The position numbers were made by a program, and so were the translations under genes. Shown here piece after piece: positions 18,992 through 27,508 of a DNA stretch of 64,000 bases (the first letter of the stretch is position 1; every line of letters begins with the position of its first letter). The stretch covers positions 1-64,000 of the forward strand of contig VERE01000015.1 in the NCBI GenBank assembly GCA_018882835.1, given 5' to 3'. The stretch comes from Limnohabitans sp. GTDB lineage: Bacteria > Pseudomonadota > Gammaproteobacteria > Burkholderiales > Burkholderiaceae_C. The notes below the pieces were generated by a model. It ran no database searches and was not told the DNA's origin. It saw only the letters and a program-made list of their open reading frames with translations.

Positions 18992-19825
18992 ATGAGCCAA
19001 CGTCCTGTCCGTTCTCAATACGAAGATTTCATGCGCCATGTGAACACACAAGGGGTGACCAAAGGGGACCGCACGGGCACGGGCACCAAGAGTGTGTTTG
19101 GCTACCAGATGCGGTTTGACCTGAACGAGGGCTTCCCGCTGGTGACCACCAAGAAGGTGCACTTGCGCTCCATCATTCAGGAGCTGCTGTGGTTTCTCAC
19201 GGGGTCCAGCAACAACAACTGGCTGCGCGAGCGGGGCGTCACGATTTGGGACGAGTGGGCGCGCGCGGACGGTGACCTTGGTCCAGTCTACGGCGTGCAG
19301 TGGCGCAGCTGGCCCACGCCCGACGGTGGGCACATTGACCAAATCTCCGAGGTCATTCAAACATTGAAAAGCAACCCGAACTCGCGCCGCATCATTGTCA
19401 GCGCCTGGAACGTGGCTGAACTCTCAAAGATGGCCCTGATGCCCTGCCATGCCTTTTTCCAGTTCTATGTGGCGCCCGGACAAGCGCCCGGCGAGCGCGG
19501 CAAACTGAGCTGCCAGCTTTACCAGCGCAGCGCAGACATTTTTTTGGGCGTGCCGTTCAACATCGCCAGCTACGCGCTTTTGACACACATGATGGCGCAG
19601 CAGTGCGACCTCGATGTGGGCGACTTCATCTGGACCGGCGGCGACTGCCATATTTACAGCAACCACCAGTCCCAGGTAGACCTGCAACTGTCACGCACCC
19701 CCTATCCCTACCCCACGTTGCACATCAAGCGTCGACCGGACAGCCTCTTCGATTACCAGTACGAAGACTTCGAAGTGCGCGACTATGTCTGCCACGAGGC
19801 CATCAAGGCACCCGTGGCCGTCTGA
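18992..19825 (+). CDS. thyA: Thymidylate synthase ThyA
   Basis: 277 aa. Methylates dUMP to dTMP using methylene-tetrahydrofolate, leaving dihydrofolate for the FolA encoded next. The nucleophile is Cys152 in [20 protein letters not shown] near residue 25 binds phosphate and the RRIIVSAWN arginines bind dUMP phosphate. The small insertion after YVAPGQ is common in betaproteobacterial forms. It sits four bases before folA. Confidence 0.97.
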   Translation: MSQRPVRSQYEDFMRHVNTQGVTKGDRTGTGTKSVFGYQMRFDLNEGFPLVTTKKVHLRSIIQELLWFLTGSSNNNWLRERGVTIWDEWARADGDLGPVYGVQWRSWPTPDGGHIDQISEVIQTLKSNPNSRRIIVSAWNVAELSKMALMPCHAFFQFYVAPGQAPGERGKLSCQLYQRSADIFLGVPFNIASYALLTHMMAQQCDLDVGDFIWTGGDCHIYSNHQSQVDLQLSRTPYPYPTLHIKRRPDSLFDYQYEDFEVRDYVCHEAIKAPVAV

Positions 19826-19828
19826 GCC

Positions 19829-20323
19829 ATGCCGATCAACCTGATTTTTGCGCGCGCGCGCAATGGCGTGATTGGCAAAGACAACCAATTGCCCTGGCAC
19901 CTGCCAGAAGACCTGGCCCACTTCAAGCGCACCACGCTGGGCCAGCCGGTGATCATGGGCCGCAAAACCTGGGACTCGCTGCCCCCCAAATTCCGGCCGC
20001 TGCCAGGTCGCGCCAACCTGGTCGTGACGCGCCAAACCGACTGGCAAGCTTCGGGGGCGACAGTCGCCCACTCATTGGCACAGGCCCAATCTATGTGTGA
20101 CCCTGCCCAAGAGGTCTGGGTCATTGGAGGCGCCGAAATTTATGCCCAAGCCCTGCCCTATGCCCGCAAAGCCGTGATCACAGAAATTGACATCACGGTA
20201 GATGGCGGAGACGCTTTTGCGCCACAATTCGGCCCGCAGTGGCAGGAAACTGCGCGCGAAGAGCATGTGTCTGCGCAAGGCCTGCCCTATCGCTTCATCA
20301 CCCTCGAACACAAAGGAGATTGA
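19829..20323 (+). CDS. folA: Dihydrofolate reductase FolA
   Basis: 164-aa NADPH-dependent enzyme that restores tetrahydrofolate from the dihydrofolate released by ThyA. Signature segments are NGVIGKDNQLPWHLPEDLAHFK, split by the Met20-type loop, then VIMGRKTWDSLP, the LPGRANLVVT strand and VIGGAEIYAQAL. The catalytic acid is the Glu in LPEDL. The pairing with thyA is functional and widespread. Confidence 0.96.
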   Translation: MPINLIFARARNGVIGKDNQLPWHLPEDLAHFKRTTLGQPVIMGRKTWDSLPPKFRPLPGRANLVVTRQTDWQASGATVAHSLAQAQSMCDPAQEVWVIGGAEIYAQALPYARKAVITEIDITVDGGDAFAPQFGPQWQETAREEHVSAQGLPYRFITLEHKGD

Positions 20324-20324
20324 C

Positions 20325-20915
20325 ATGTCCGGACATGGTTTTCACGTACACGGCCCGCACGACCACGAACTCGAACATGCCGCGCAAGGTGGCCATGGCC
20401 ACAACGAACACTCGGGCATGACCAATCAGATTGCCATGTTCACGGCCATCATTGCCACTGTGGGGGCCATCTTTGGCTACATGGGTGGCGCCACCCAAGC
20501 CAATGCCGGCTTGTACAAGAACAATGCGGCCATCAAGAAAACCGAGGCCTCTAACCAGTGGAACTACTACCAGGCGAAAAGCAGCAAGCAAAACCTGAGC
20601 GAGCTGGCACTCGAGTTGGCCCCCCCGCCCAAGAAAGAGTTCTACGAAGGCGAGATCAAGCGCTACAAGGGCGAAAAAGGCGACATCAAGAAAGACGCTG
20701 AGAAGCTCGAAGCCGAAGCCAAAGCCTGGGATGAAAGGTCAGACCAGGAAATGCACCAGCATCACCGTTGGGCGCAAGCCACCACGGCCTTGCAAGTGTC
20801 GATCGCCTTGGCTGCCATCGCCTTGTTGACCCGCAAGGAATGGCTGAAAAAAGCCATGTACGCCGTTGGTGCGGTGGGCGTGGTCATTGGCGGTGCCGCC
20901 GTCATGCACATCTGA
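20325..20915 (+). CDS. DUF4337 family membrane protein
   Basis: 196 aa. The N terminus is His-rich (HGFHVHGPHDHELEHAA and GHGHNEH, residues 3-30). A membrane helix follows at about 36-56, then a charged, probably coiled segment of about 90 residues (KKEFYEGEIKRYKGEKGD), and two C-terminal helices. This matches DUF4337, whose function is unknown. The His-rich head could bind metal but this is untested. GGAG lies 9 bases upstream of ATG 20325, two bases after the folA stop. Confidence 0.82.
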   Translation: MSGHGFHVHGPHDHELEHAAQGGHGHNEHSGMTNQIAMFTAIIATVGAIFGYMGGATQANAGLYKNNAAIKKTEASNQWNYYQAKSSKQNLSELALELAPPPKKEFYEGEIKRYKGEKGDIKKDAEKLEAEAKAWDERSDQEMHQHHRWAQATTALQVSIALAAIALLTRKEWLKKAMYAVGAVGVVIGGAAVMHI

Positions 20916-20922
20916 GGCACTT

Positions 20923-21876
20923 TTATTTCGGCGTGGCTTTCAGGGTGGAAAGCACGCCGAACAAAATACCGAAGGTCACCAGTGCCAAGCCCACGACCAG
21001 GTTCCAGTGCAAGGGCTCACCCAGCAACAGCACAGCACCCAGCGCCGACAAGCCCGGCACAATCGCTGTGATCATGGTGGAGCGCACCGGCCCGAAGTGG
21101 CGCACCATCAAGGTGAAGGTGATGCCGGAAATGGCCACACTCCCAACCCCCTGAAAAGCCGCCTGGAACAGCAGCTCCTGCCACGGCGCAAGCGCCAGAC
21201 CGCTGTTCACCCAACCGGCCCATGCCAGGGCGCCGTAGGCCGGCAAAAAAGCCACGCTGGTAAACGCCGTGATGGCCATGGTGGCGCGCACCGGGTCCAG
21301 GCCATGGCGACGCACCAGCACGCCATACACCGACCAACAAAAGGCCGCTGTCATGAAACACAGGTCACCCACCCACACCTGCCCGCCCTCGAAGGCTTTG
21401 AGCAGACTGGCGCCGCCCACCAGCAAGTCGCCGCCCACAATGCACAGCAGGCCCAGCGCGCGGGTTTTGCCAATGCGGTCGCGCAACAGCACCCAGGCCA
21501 GCAAGGAAGTCCACAGCGGCAAGCTGCCCGGCATCAGGACCGACGCGTGGGCAGCCGGTGCGAAGAAGAAGCCTGAGTAGGCCAGCAGGCCGTACATCAT
21601 GCTGCCAAAGAAGCCGGCCAGCACCGTGATCCGCCAAGGCAAGGGTGACAGGCCCCACAAGGAGCCGACTTTTTCACCGCGCTGCCGTGCTGGCCGCATC
21701 AGCCACCAAGCCCAGGGCAGCAACACAGCGGCGGCGCCGCAGGTGCGCACGAACACAATGTCGAGGGGGCGCAATGTGTACGCAGTCGATGCGCGGGCGA
21801 TGATGATGAAGGAGGTCCAGATCAACACCGTGACGACGGCAGCGACAAGCCCGGTCGCGCGGGGAGAAAGTTTCAT
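20923..21876 (-). CDS. EamA/DMT superfamily transporter
   Basis: 317-aa protein with ten predicted helices arranged as two EamA repeats, the drug/metabolite exporter type (RhaT/YdcZ relatives). The first repeat has IWTSFIIIARAS and the second AFCWSVYGVLVRRHGLDP. The substrate cannot be told from sequence. It faces away from the exonuclease III gene; the 40-bp gap must serve both starts. Confidence 0.85.
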   Translation of the reverse strand: MKLSPRATGLVAAVVTVLIWTSFIIIARASTAYTLRPLDIVFVRTCGAAAVLLPWAWWLMRPARQRGEKVGSLWGLSPLPWRITVLAGFFGSMMYGLLAYSGFFFAPAAHASVLMPGSLPLWTSLLAWVLLRDRIGKTRALGLLCIVGGDLLVGGASLLKAFEGGQVWVGDLCFMTAAFCWSVYGVLVRRHGLDPVRATMAITAFTSVAFLPAYGALAWAGWVNSGLALAPWQELLFQAAFQGVGSVAISGITFTLMVRHFGPVRSTMITAIVPGLSALGAVLLLGEPLHWNLVVGLALVTFGILFGVLSTLKATPK

Positions 21877-21916
21877 CCAGGGATCATACGAGGTTGCGAG
21901 CTGCTACAGTTCCTTC

Positions 21917-22696
21917 ATGAAACTCGCCACCTGGAACGTCAACTCTCTCTCTGTGCGCTTGCCCCAAGTGCTGGACTGGCTGCAACAACAAGCCAACGAG
22001 CACCCCATCGACGCCTTGGTGCTGCAAGAGACCAAAACCACCGACGACAAGTTTCCGCGCGAGGCCATCGAGGCCGCAGGCTATCAGGTGGATTTTTTTG
22101 GCCAGAAAACCTACAACGGCGTGGCTTTGCTGAGCCGCGCAGGCGCCACCGATGTGGTGCGCAACATTCCCGGTTTCGAGGACGAGATGGCCCGCGTCAT
22201 CACTGGCACAGTGCAAGGGGTGCGTGTGATCGGCGCCTATTTTCCCAATGGGCAAGCCCCCGACAGCGACAAGTTCGCCTACAAGATGAAATGGCTGGAT
22301 GCGCTGCGCGCCTGGCTGCACACAGAATTGCAACAGCACCAACAGCTGGTGCTGATGGGCGACTTCAACATCACGGTCGATGACCGCGATGTGTGGGACC
22401 CGGTCGGCCTGGCCGGCACCATTCACTGCACTGCCGAAGAGCGGGCGCATTTTCAGGCCCTGCTGGATTTGGGCCTGTGCGATGCTTTCCGGCTGTTCGC
22501 GCAGCCCGACAAAAGTTACTCTTGGTGGGATTACCGCGAGATGGCCTTTCGCCGCAACCGTGGCTTGCGCATCGATCATGTGCTGGTCAGCCAGGCCCTG
22601 AAAGAGGCTACCCAGGCCTGCGTGATCGACAAGGCGCCGCGCAAAAACGAGCGCCCCAGCGATCACGCGCCAGTGATTGTCACGCTGGCGCTCTGA
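21917..22696 (+). CDS. xthA: Exodeoxyribonuclease III (XthA)
   Basis: 259-aa AP endonuclease/3'-exonuclease of the base-excision repair path. The start MKLATWNVNSL is the family signature. QETKTTD supplies the metal-binding Glu, GDFNI the Asp-Asn pair and PSDHAPV the C-terminal Asp-His. Length agrees with E. coli XthA. It converges with ntrC across six bases. Confidence 0.94.
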   Translation: MKLATWNVNSLSVRLPQVLDWLQQQANEHPIDALVLQETKTTDDKFPREAIEAAGYQVDFFGQKTYNGVALLSRAGATDVVRNIPGFEDEMARVITGTVQGVRVIGAYFPNGQAPDSDKFAYKMKWLDALRAWLHTELQQHQQLVLMGDFNITVDDRDVWDPVGLAGTIHCTAEERAHFQALLDLGLCDAFRLFAQPDKSYSWWDYREMAFRRNRGLRIDHVLVSQALKEATQACVIDKAPRKNERPSDHAPVIVTLAL

Positions 22697-22702
22697 CCCG
22701 CC

Positions 22703-24229
22703 TCACTCCAGGTTGAGTTCCTGGATTTTTCGGGTGATGGTGTTGCGGCCAATGCCCAGCTTTTGCGCGGCCTCGATGCGACGCCCGCGGGTGTTGGCCA
22801 GCGCGGTGAGAATCAGCTTGGCTTCAAAGCGGCGGCACAGTACGTCCCAGACATCGGGGCAACCCGAGACCAACAGGGCCATGGCTTCGGCCTCCAGGCC
22901 CAGCTCCCAATCAGCGCCGGGCACGTTCAAGGCCACGGGCGGCACGGCGGGGCTGGCGCTGCTGTAAGCCACCGCTTTGGTGTCGGCTTCCGTCGCACTG
23001 GGGCTCAGGCTGGCGCTGGTGTTACCGCCGTCTGGCTCCGAGTTGCTGGCGGGCAAGTGGGCCACAGGCGTATGCACTTCCGGCGGAAGGTCTTTGGGCT
23101 CAATCACTTGCGCGGGTGCCATCACGGTCAGCCAGTGGCAAATGTTTTCCAATTGGCGCACGTTGCCAGGGAAACCAAAGCCGAGCAACAAATTCTGCGC
23201 GGCATCGGAAATGCGCTTGGGGTCCACGCCCAGTTGTTGCGCGCTTTGCTGCAAAAAGTGGCGCGTCAGCATGGGCACGTCTTCGCGGCGCTCTCGCAAG
23301 GCAGGCAATCGCAAACGAATGACGTTCAAGCGGTGAAACAAGTCTTCGCGGAACGCACCCTCTTTGACGCGCTGCTCCAGGTCCTGGTGGGTTGCCGCAA
23401 TGACACGCACATTGGCCTTGATGGCACTGTGACCACCAACCCGGTAGAAATTGCCATCGCTCAACACCCGCAACAAACGGGTTTGCAAGTCAAACGGCAT
23501 GTCGCCAATTTCGTCCAGAAACAGGGTGCCGCCTTCGGCTTGCTCGAAGCGGCCGCGGCGCATGGTTTGCGCGCCGGTAAAGGCGCCGCGTTCGTGTCCA
23601 AACAGTTCGCTCTCCAGCAAATCCTTGGGGATGGCTGCGGTGTTGATCGCCACAAACGGGCCGGCCGCACGCTGCGAATGTTTGTGCAGCGCACGCGCCA
23701 CCAACTCTTTGCCGGTGCCCGACTCGCCGGTGATCATCACCGTGACGTTGCTTTGGCTGAGACGGCCGATTGCCCGAAACACATCTTGCATGGCCGGCGC
23801 CTGGCCCAGCATCTCGGGGGTGATGTCCACTTTGTCGCCGGCAAAGTCCTCGCGCTGGCTTTCGTCAACGGCGCGTCGAATCAATTCAATAGCCTTGGGC
23901 AGATCGAACGGTTTGGGCAGGTACTCAAAGGCCCCGCCCTGGAAAGCAGAGACAGCACTGTCCAAATCCGAAAAGGCCGTCATGATGATGACGGGCAGGC
24001 CGGGCAGGCGCTCTTTGACACGCGTCAGCAACTCCAGCCCCGAGCCACCGGGCATGCGGATGTCGCTGACCAGAACCTGTGGGCCATCTTCCTCGGTAGC
24101 GGCGTCCAGGGCTTGCAACACTTCGCGGGGGCTGGTGAAGCTGCGGGTCGGCAAATCCTCACGCAGCAGTGCCTTTTCAAGCACGAAGCGAATGGACTGG
24201 TCATCATCCACGATCCAGATCGGTTTCAT
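22703..24229 (-). CDS. ntrC: Nitrogen regulation response regulator NtrC
   Basis: 508 aa, also called GlnG. An N-terminal receiver (phospho-acceptor Asp56 in VSDIRMP) is followed by an AAA+ domain with Walker A GESGTGKE (168-175) and the GAFTGA loop (215-220) that contacts sigma54. After a low-complexity Ser/Pro/Ala linker (about 400-450), a Fis-type helix-turn-helix ends RIEAAQKLGIGRNTITRK. It activates sigma54 promoters when nitrogen is scarce. Likely targets within this window are glnA, urtA and ureA. Confidence 0.96.
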   Translation of the reverse strand: MKPIWIVDDDQSIRFVLEKALLREDLPTRSFTSPREVLQALDAATEEDGPQVLVSDIRMPGGSGLELLTRVKERLPGLPVIIMTAFSDLDSAVSAFQGGAFEYLPKPFDLPKAIELIRRAVDESQREDFAGDKVDITPEMLGQAPAMQDVFRAIGRLSQSNVTVMITGESGTGKELVARALHKHSQRAAGPFVAINTAAIPKDLLESELFGHERGAFTGAQTMRRGRFEQAEGGTLFLDEIGDMPFDLQTRLLRVLSDGNFYRVGGHSAIKANVRVIAATHQDLEQRVKEGAFREDLFHRLNVIRLRLPALRERREDVPMLTRHFLQQSAQQLGVDPKRISDAAQNLLLGFGFPGNVRQLENICHWLTVMAPAQVIEPKDLPPEVHTPVAHLPASNSEPDGGNTSASLSPSATEADTKAVAYSSASPAVPPVALNVPGADWELGLEAEAMALLVSGCPDVWDVLCRRFEAKLILTALANTRGRRIEAAQKLGIGRNTITRKIQELNLE

Positions 24230-24274
24230 GTCAGTCAGTCACCTCAGGTCAAGCGCAGCCACATTACAAACAAT

Positions 24275-25369
24275 TCAGGGCAAAGGAATCAGGATCTTGA
24301 AATCCGTCCGCCCCGGCACACTGTCACACTCAATCAGGCCCTGGTGTTGCTGCACAAAAGTTTGCGCCAAATTCAACCCCAAACCTGACCCGCCATCCCG
24401 GCCGGAAACCAGCGGGAAAAACAGTCGATCCTTGATGGCCTCGGGAATACCAGGACCGTTGTCCAAGACATGCAATTCCAATGCCAGGCGGTAGCGCTTT
24501 TTGCCAAAAGTGACTTGTCGGGCAATGCGTGTTTGTAAAACGATTTCGCCATCGCCTTCGGCAATGCGGTCCACCAGAGCTTGCGCGGCGTTGTGCGCAA
24601 TGTTCAGCACCGCTTGAATCAGTTGTTCCATGTCGCCGCGAAACTCGGGCAAAGACGCGTCGTAGTCTCGTATCACCTGCAAACCGCGCGGAAACTCGGC
24701 CAAGATCAGCGAGCGCACCCGCTCACAGACCTCGTGAATGTTGACTGTGCCGACCACATGGGGGCGGCGGTGCGGGGCCAACAGCCGATCCACCAGGGTT
24801 TGCAGCCGATCGGCCTCGCGGATGATCACCTGGGTGTACTCGATCAAGTCGCGCGACTCAATTTCCATTTGCAGCAACTGGGCCGCACCGCGGATGCCGC
24901 CCAAGGGATTCTTGATTTCATGGGCCAGATTGCGAATGAGCTCTTTGTTGGCCTGCGCCTGGTCAATGATGCGCGCTTCCCGGTCTTGCCGGGCTTGTTG
25001 CTCCAGGGGCAGCAATTCCACCAGCATTTGGCCCGGGCGGTCGGCAGGGGCCACAATGACGTGCACAGGAAAGGCTTCTTGCCCCGCGCGTTGCAGGTGA
25101 GCGTCGTAACGCAAGGCAGAAAACTGCTCTTTGCGCGCGCCTTGCAGCGCCCGCGACAAGGCCGCGCCGTCAACAAAATAATGTTGCAAAAAATCGCCTT
25201 CGATGGAACGGCGCGGCACCCCCAGCACATCTTCGGTGGCCGAGTTGGCAAACAGCACCAAACCATCCTCTCGGACCCACAAGGTCAGCGTGGCCAACAA
25301 ATCCAGCACGGCCCAGCGGCTGTCTGCTGCAGCGTCTGGCGAGGGGGAAGTCTTGGGTGATTTGGTCAT
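24275..25369 (-). CDS. ntrB: Nitrogen regulation sensor kinase NtrB
   Basis: 364 aa, also called GlnL. A PAS domain (about 20-110) is followed by a HisKA dimer domain with His150 in NLAHEIKNPLGG, where autophosphorylation occurs, and an HATPase domain (N box IAHNAAQA, DNGPGIP, GGSGLGLNLAQ). It phosphorylates or dephosphorylates NtrC under PII control. No membrane helix is present, as expected. ATG 25367-25369 overlaps the stop of the DUF4124 gene; upstream in-frame residues are unrelated. Confidence 0.95.
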   Translation of the reverse strand: MTKSPKTSPSPDAAADSRWAVLDLLATLTLWVREDGLVLFANSATEDVLGVPRRSIEGDFLQHYFVDGAALSRALQGARKEQFSALRYDAHLQRAGQEAFPVHVIVAPADRPGQMLVELLPLEQQARQDREARIIDQAQANKELIRNLAHEIKNPLGGIRGAAQLLQMEIESRDLIEYTQVIIREADRLQTLVDRLLAPHRRPHVVGTVNIHEVCERVRSLILAEFPRGLQVIRDYDASLPEFRGDMEQLIQAVLNIAHNAAQALVDRIAEGDGEIVLQTRIARQVTFGKKRYRLALELHVLDNGPGIPEAIKDRLFFPLVSGRDGGSGLGLNLAQTFVQQHQGLIECDSVPGRTDFKILIPLP

Positions 25370-25812
25370 GGGGCCATCTCTCTTTGAACGGCCGCCACAT
25401 CGGCCTCCACGCGCTCCAGCGGCAAGCGCAAACGTGTTTTTTCGGCTTCGTCGGCCTGGTTCCATTGCGCGCGCAAGCTACGTTGCTGCATCAACAGGCG
25501 GTCGAGTTCAGCCTGCAGGATCTGGCGCGAGCGCGCGTCGCGACGCTGTTGTTCTGCTGTGGGGACTTGAAGATCGGCTGGCTTGCGGACCCCTGCTGCC
25601 ACAGCCGCACCATTTTGCTGCACGCGCGTTCCCTCAATCACCGTGATGGTGCTGCTCTCCAAAAGCTGACAGTTTTGACCGGGGTCTGGCTGGTTGGTGT
25701 AGCCGTTGCCACAACGCCAGATGCCGGTTGACGGAGCCTGCGCGTGCGCTGGCCAGAGGGATGTGCAGGCCATCCCCCAAAAAAGGCATTGGATGAAAGT
25801 GGTGCGTGACAT
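25366..25812 (-). CDS. DUF4124-type secreted protein
   Basis: 148 aa with a signal peptide (about residues 1-25, ending AHAQA). It then has a short DUF4124-like region in which WRCGNGYTNQPDPGQNCQLL carries two Cys, and a C-terminal coiled stretch rich in Gln, Arg and Glu. DUF4124 proteins are periplasmic and uncharacterised. It lies between the glnA terminator and ntrB, overlapping ntrB by 4 bp, so it is translated with the ntrBC pair. The start is ATG 25810-25812; a TTG one codon earlier is less likely. Confidence 0.75.
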   Translation of the reverse strand: MSRTTFIQCLFWGMACTSLWPAHAQAPSTGIWRCGNGYTNQPDPGQNCQLLESSTITVIEGTRVQQNGAAVAAGVRKPADLQVPTAEQQRRDARSRQILQAELDRLLMQQRSLRAQWNQADEAEKTRLRLPLERVEADVAAVQREMAP

Positions 25813-25833
25813 CAAAACAAAAGGACAAATAAA

Positions 25834-25859
25834 AAAGGGACGGCCTGGACCGTCCCTTT
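25834..25859 (-). terminator. Rho-independent terminator of glnA
   Basis: A 9-bp perfect stem (AAGGGACGG at 25835-25843 with CCGTCCCTT at 25850-25858) and a six-base loop lies 23 bases after the glnA stop. On the minus strand it is followed by a run of T (A-rich at 25830-25836 on the plus strand). It should end most glnA transcripts before the DUF4124-ntrBC genes, leaving read-through as a low-level supply. Confidence 0.88.
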
Positions 25860-25881
25860 CATGTGGCTAAGCCCGGCTGGA

Positions 25882-27297
25882 TCACAGCGAGTAGTACATG
25901 TCGTACTCGATGGGATGCACGGCCTGACGGAAGCGGGTCACTTCGCCCATCTTCAATTCGATGTAGGCGTCGATCATGCTGTCGGTGAACACGCCACCCT
26001 TGGTCAGGAACGCGCGGTCCTTGTCCAAGTACTCCAGCGCCTGGTCCAGGCTGTGGCACACGGTGGGCACCAATGCGTCCTCTTCCGGGGGCAGGTGGTA
26101 CAGATCCTTGGTGGCGGCTTCGCCCGGGTGGATCTTGTTCTCGATACCGTCCAGGCCGGCCATCATCAGTGCCGCAAAACACAGGTAGGGGTTGGCCATG
26201 GGATCGGGGAAGCGCGCTTCGATGCGGCGGCCCTTGTCGCTGGCGACGTGGGGAATGCGGATCGAGGCAGAGCGGTTGCGGCTGGAGTAAGCCAGCTTCA
26301 CCGGGGCTTCAAAGCCGGGCACCAGACGCTTGTAGCTGTTGGTGGTGGGGTTGGTGATGGCGTTGAGGGCACGGGCGTGCTTGATGATGCCGCCGATGTA
26401 ATACAGGGCGGTGTCGCTCAAGCCAGCATAGCCGTTGCCTGCAAACAGGTTCTTGCCGTCTTTCCAGATCGACTGGTGAACGTGCATGCCAGAGCCGTTG
26501 TCGCCGACCAGGGGTTTGGGCATGAAGGTGGCGGTCTTGCCATAGGCATTGGCCACGTTCCACACCACGTACTTCAGCTTCTGTGTCCAGTCGGCGCGCT
26601 CCACCAGGGTAGAGAACTTGGTGCCGATTTCGTTCTGGCCAGCGCCTGCCACTTCGTGGTGGAACACTTCGACCGGGATGCCGATTTCTTCAAGGATGGA
26701 CACCATCTCGGCGCGCATGTCTTGCGTGCTGTCGACCGGGGGCACGGGGAAATAGCCGCCCTTGACGGTGGGACGGTGGCCCTTGTTGCCGCCTTCGATG
26801 ACCTTGCCGGTGTTCCAGGGCGCTTCGTAGTCGTCGATCTTGAAGAAGGCGCCAGACATTTCATTGCCCCAACGCACGTCGTCGAACAGGAAGAACTCGG
26901 GTTCCGGACCGAAGTAAGCGGTGTCGCCCAGGCCGGAGGCCTTCAGATAGGCTTCAGCGCGCTTGGCAATGGAGCGGGGATCGCGGTCATAAGCCTTGCC
27001 ATCACCCGGCTCCAGCACGTCGCAGGACAACACCAGGGTGGTTTCCTGGAAGAACGGATCGATGAAGGCGGTGCCGGCATCGGGCATGAGCAACATGTCC
27101 GAGGCTTCAATGCCTTTCCAGCCAGCAATGGAAGAACCATCAAAGGCATGACCTTCGCTGAATTTGTCTTCGCTGAACGCGGAAATCGGCACGCTCACGT
27201 GCTGTTCTTTGCCACGGGTGTCGGTGAAGCGGAAATCGACGAATTTGACTTCGTTTTCTTTCACAAGCTTCATCACGTCGGCGACGGTCTTGGCCAT
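25882..27297 (-). CDS. glnA: Glutamine synthetase type I GlnA
   Basis: 471-aa GSI-beta enzyme that assimilates ammonia into glutamine with ATP. Motifs include [17 protein letters not shown], the metal-binding [16 protein letters not shown] and NRSASIRIP. Near residue 400 the adenylylation site DLYHLPPEE has the Tyr modified by GlnE. ATG 27295-27297 is preceded by AGGAG; the frame stays open further upstream but the family N terminus [10 protein letters not shown] begins here. Upstream lie a sigma54 promoter and NtrC boxes. Confidence 0.97.
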   Translation of the reverse strand: MAKTVADVMKLVKENEVKFVDFRFTDTRGKEQHVSVPISAFSEDKFSEGHAFDGSSIAGWKGIEASDMLLMPDAGTAFIDPFFQETTLVLSCDVLEPGDGKAYDRDPRSIAKRAEAYLKASGLGDTAYFGPEPEFFLFDDVRWGNEMSGAFFKIDDYEAPWNTGKVIEGGNKGHRPTVKGGYFPVPPVDSTQDMRAEMVSILEEIGIPVEVFHHEVAGAGQNEIGTKFSTLVERADWTQKLKYVVWNVANAYGKTATFMPKPLVGDNGSGMHVHQSIWKDGKNLFAGNGYAGLSDTALYYIGGIIKHARALNAITNPTTNSYKRLVPGFEAPVKLAYSSRNRSASIRIPHVASDKGRRIEARFPDPMANPYLCFAALMMAGLDGIENKIHPGEAATKDLYHLPPEEDALVPTVCHSLDQALEYLDKDRAFLTKGGVFTDSMIDAYIELKMGEVTRFRQAVHPIEYDMYYSL

Positions 27298-27343
27298 CAG
27301 TTTCTCCTGCAGAGGGGTTGTTAAAAAAGGAATGTGATCACTG

Positions 27344-27359
27344 AGCAGGTTTTGTGCCA
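27344..27359 (-). promoter_or_regulatory. sigma54 promoter of glnA
   Basis: On the minus strand this reads TGGCACAAAACCTGCT. The -24 element is perfect (TGGCAC), GG and GC are exactly ten bases apart, and the -12 element CTGC differs from TTGC at one base. Transcription would start near 27333, giving a leader of about 36 bases before the glnA ATG. Confidence 0.85.
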
Positions 27360-27488
27360 CGCACATCGCCCGCACCAGAAAAACGCAGCCCTCTATTCTG
27401 CCCTGAGTTGGACAGCCCCTGGCCCTGGGGAACACTGGTTTTCCAAAAAAAACGGCCAAAAGGCACCGTTGAAGTGCGCTCCAAATAT

Positions 27489-27505
27489 AGCACTATTTTG
27501 GTGCA
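27489..27505 (-). promoter_or_regulatory. NtrC binding box upstream of glnA
   Basis: Plus strand reads AGCACTATTTTGGTGCA, against consensus TGCACYA-N3-TGGTGCA: 6/7 in the left half and 7/7 in the right. It differs at only two positions from the high-affinity site of the E. coli glnA enhancer (TGCACTATATTGGTGCA). The centre is about 164 bp upstream of the predicted start of transcription, a normal enhancer distance. Confidence 0.85.
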
Positions 27506-27508
27506 AAT

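Noticed and set aside
22763-24388. Long plus-strand open frame opposite ntrC
   Set aside because: Antisense shadow without motifs; ntrC is certain on the minus strand.
25861-27324. Long plus-strand open frame opposite glnA
   Set aside because: Antisense shadow; composition mirrors glnA codons and no domain is recognisable.
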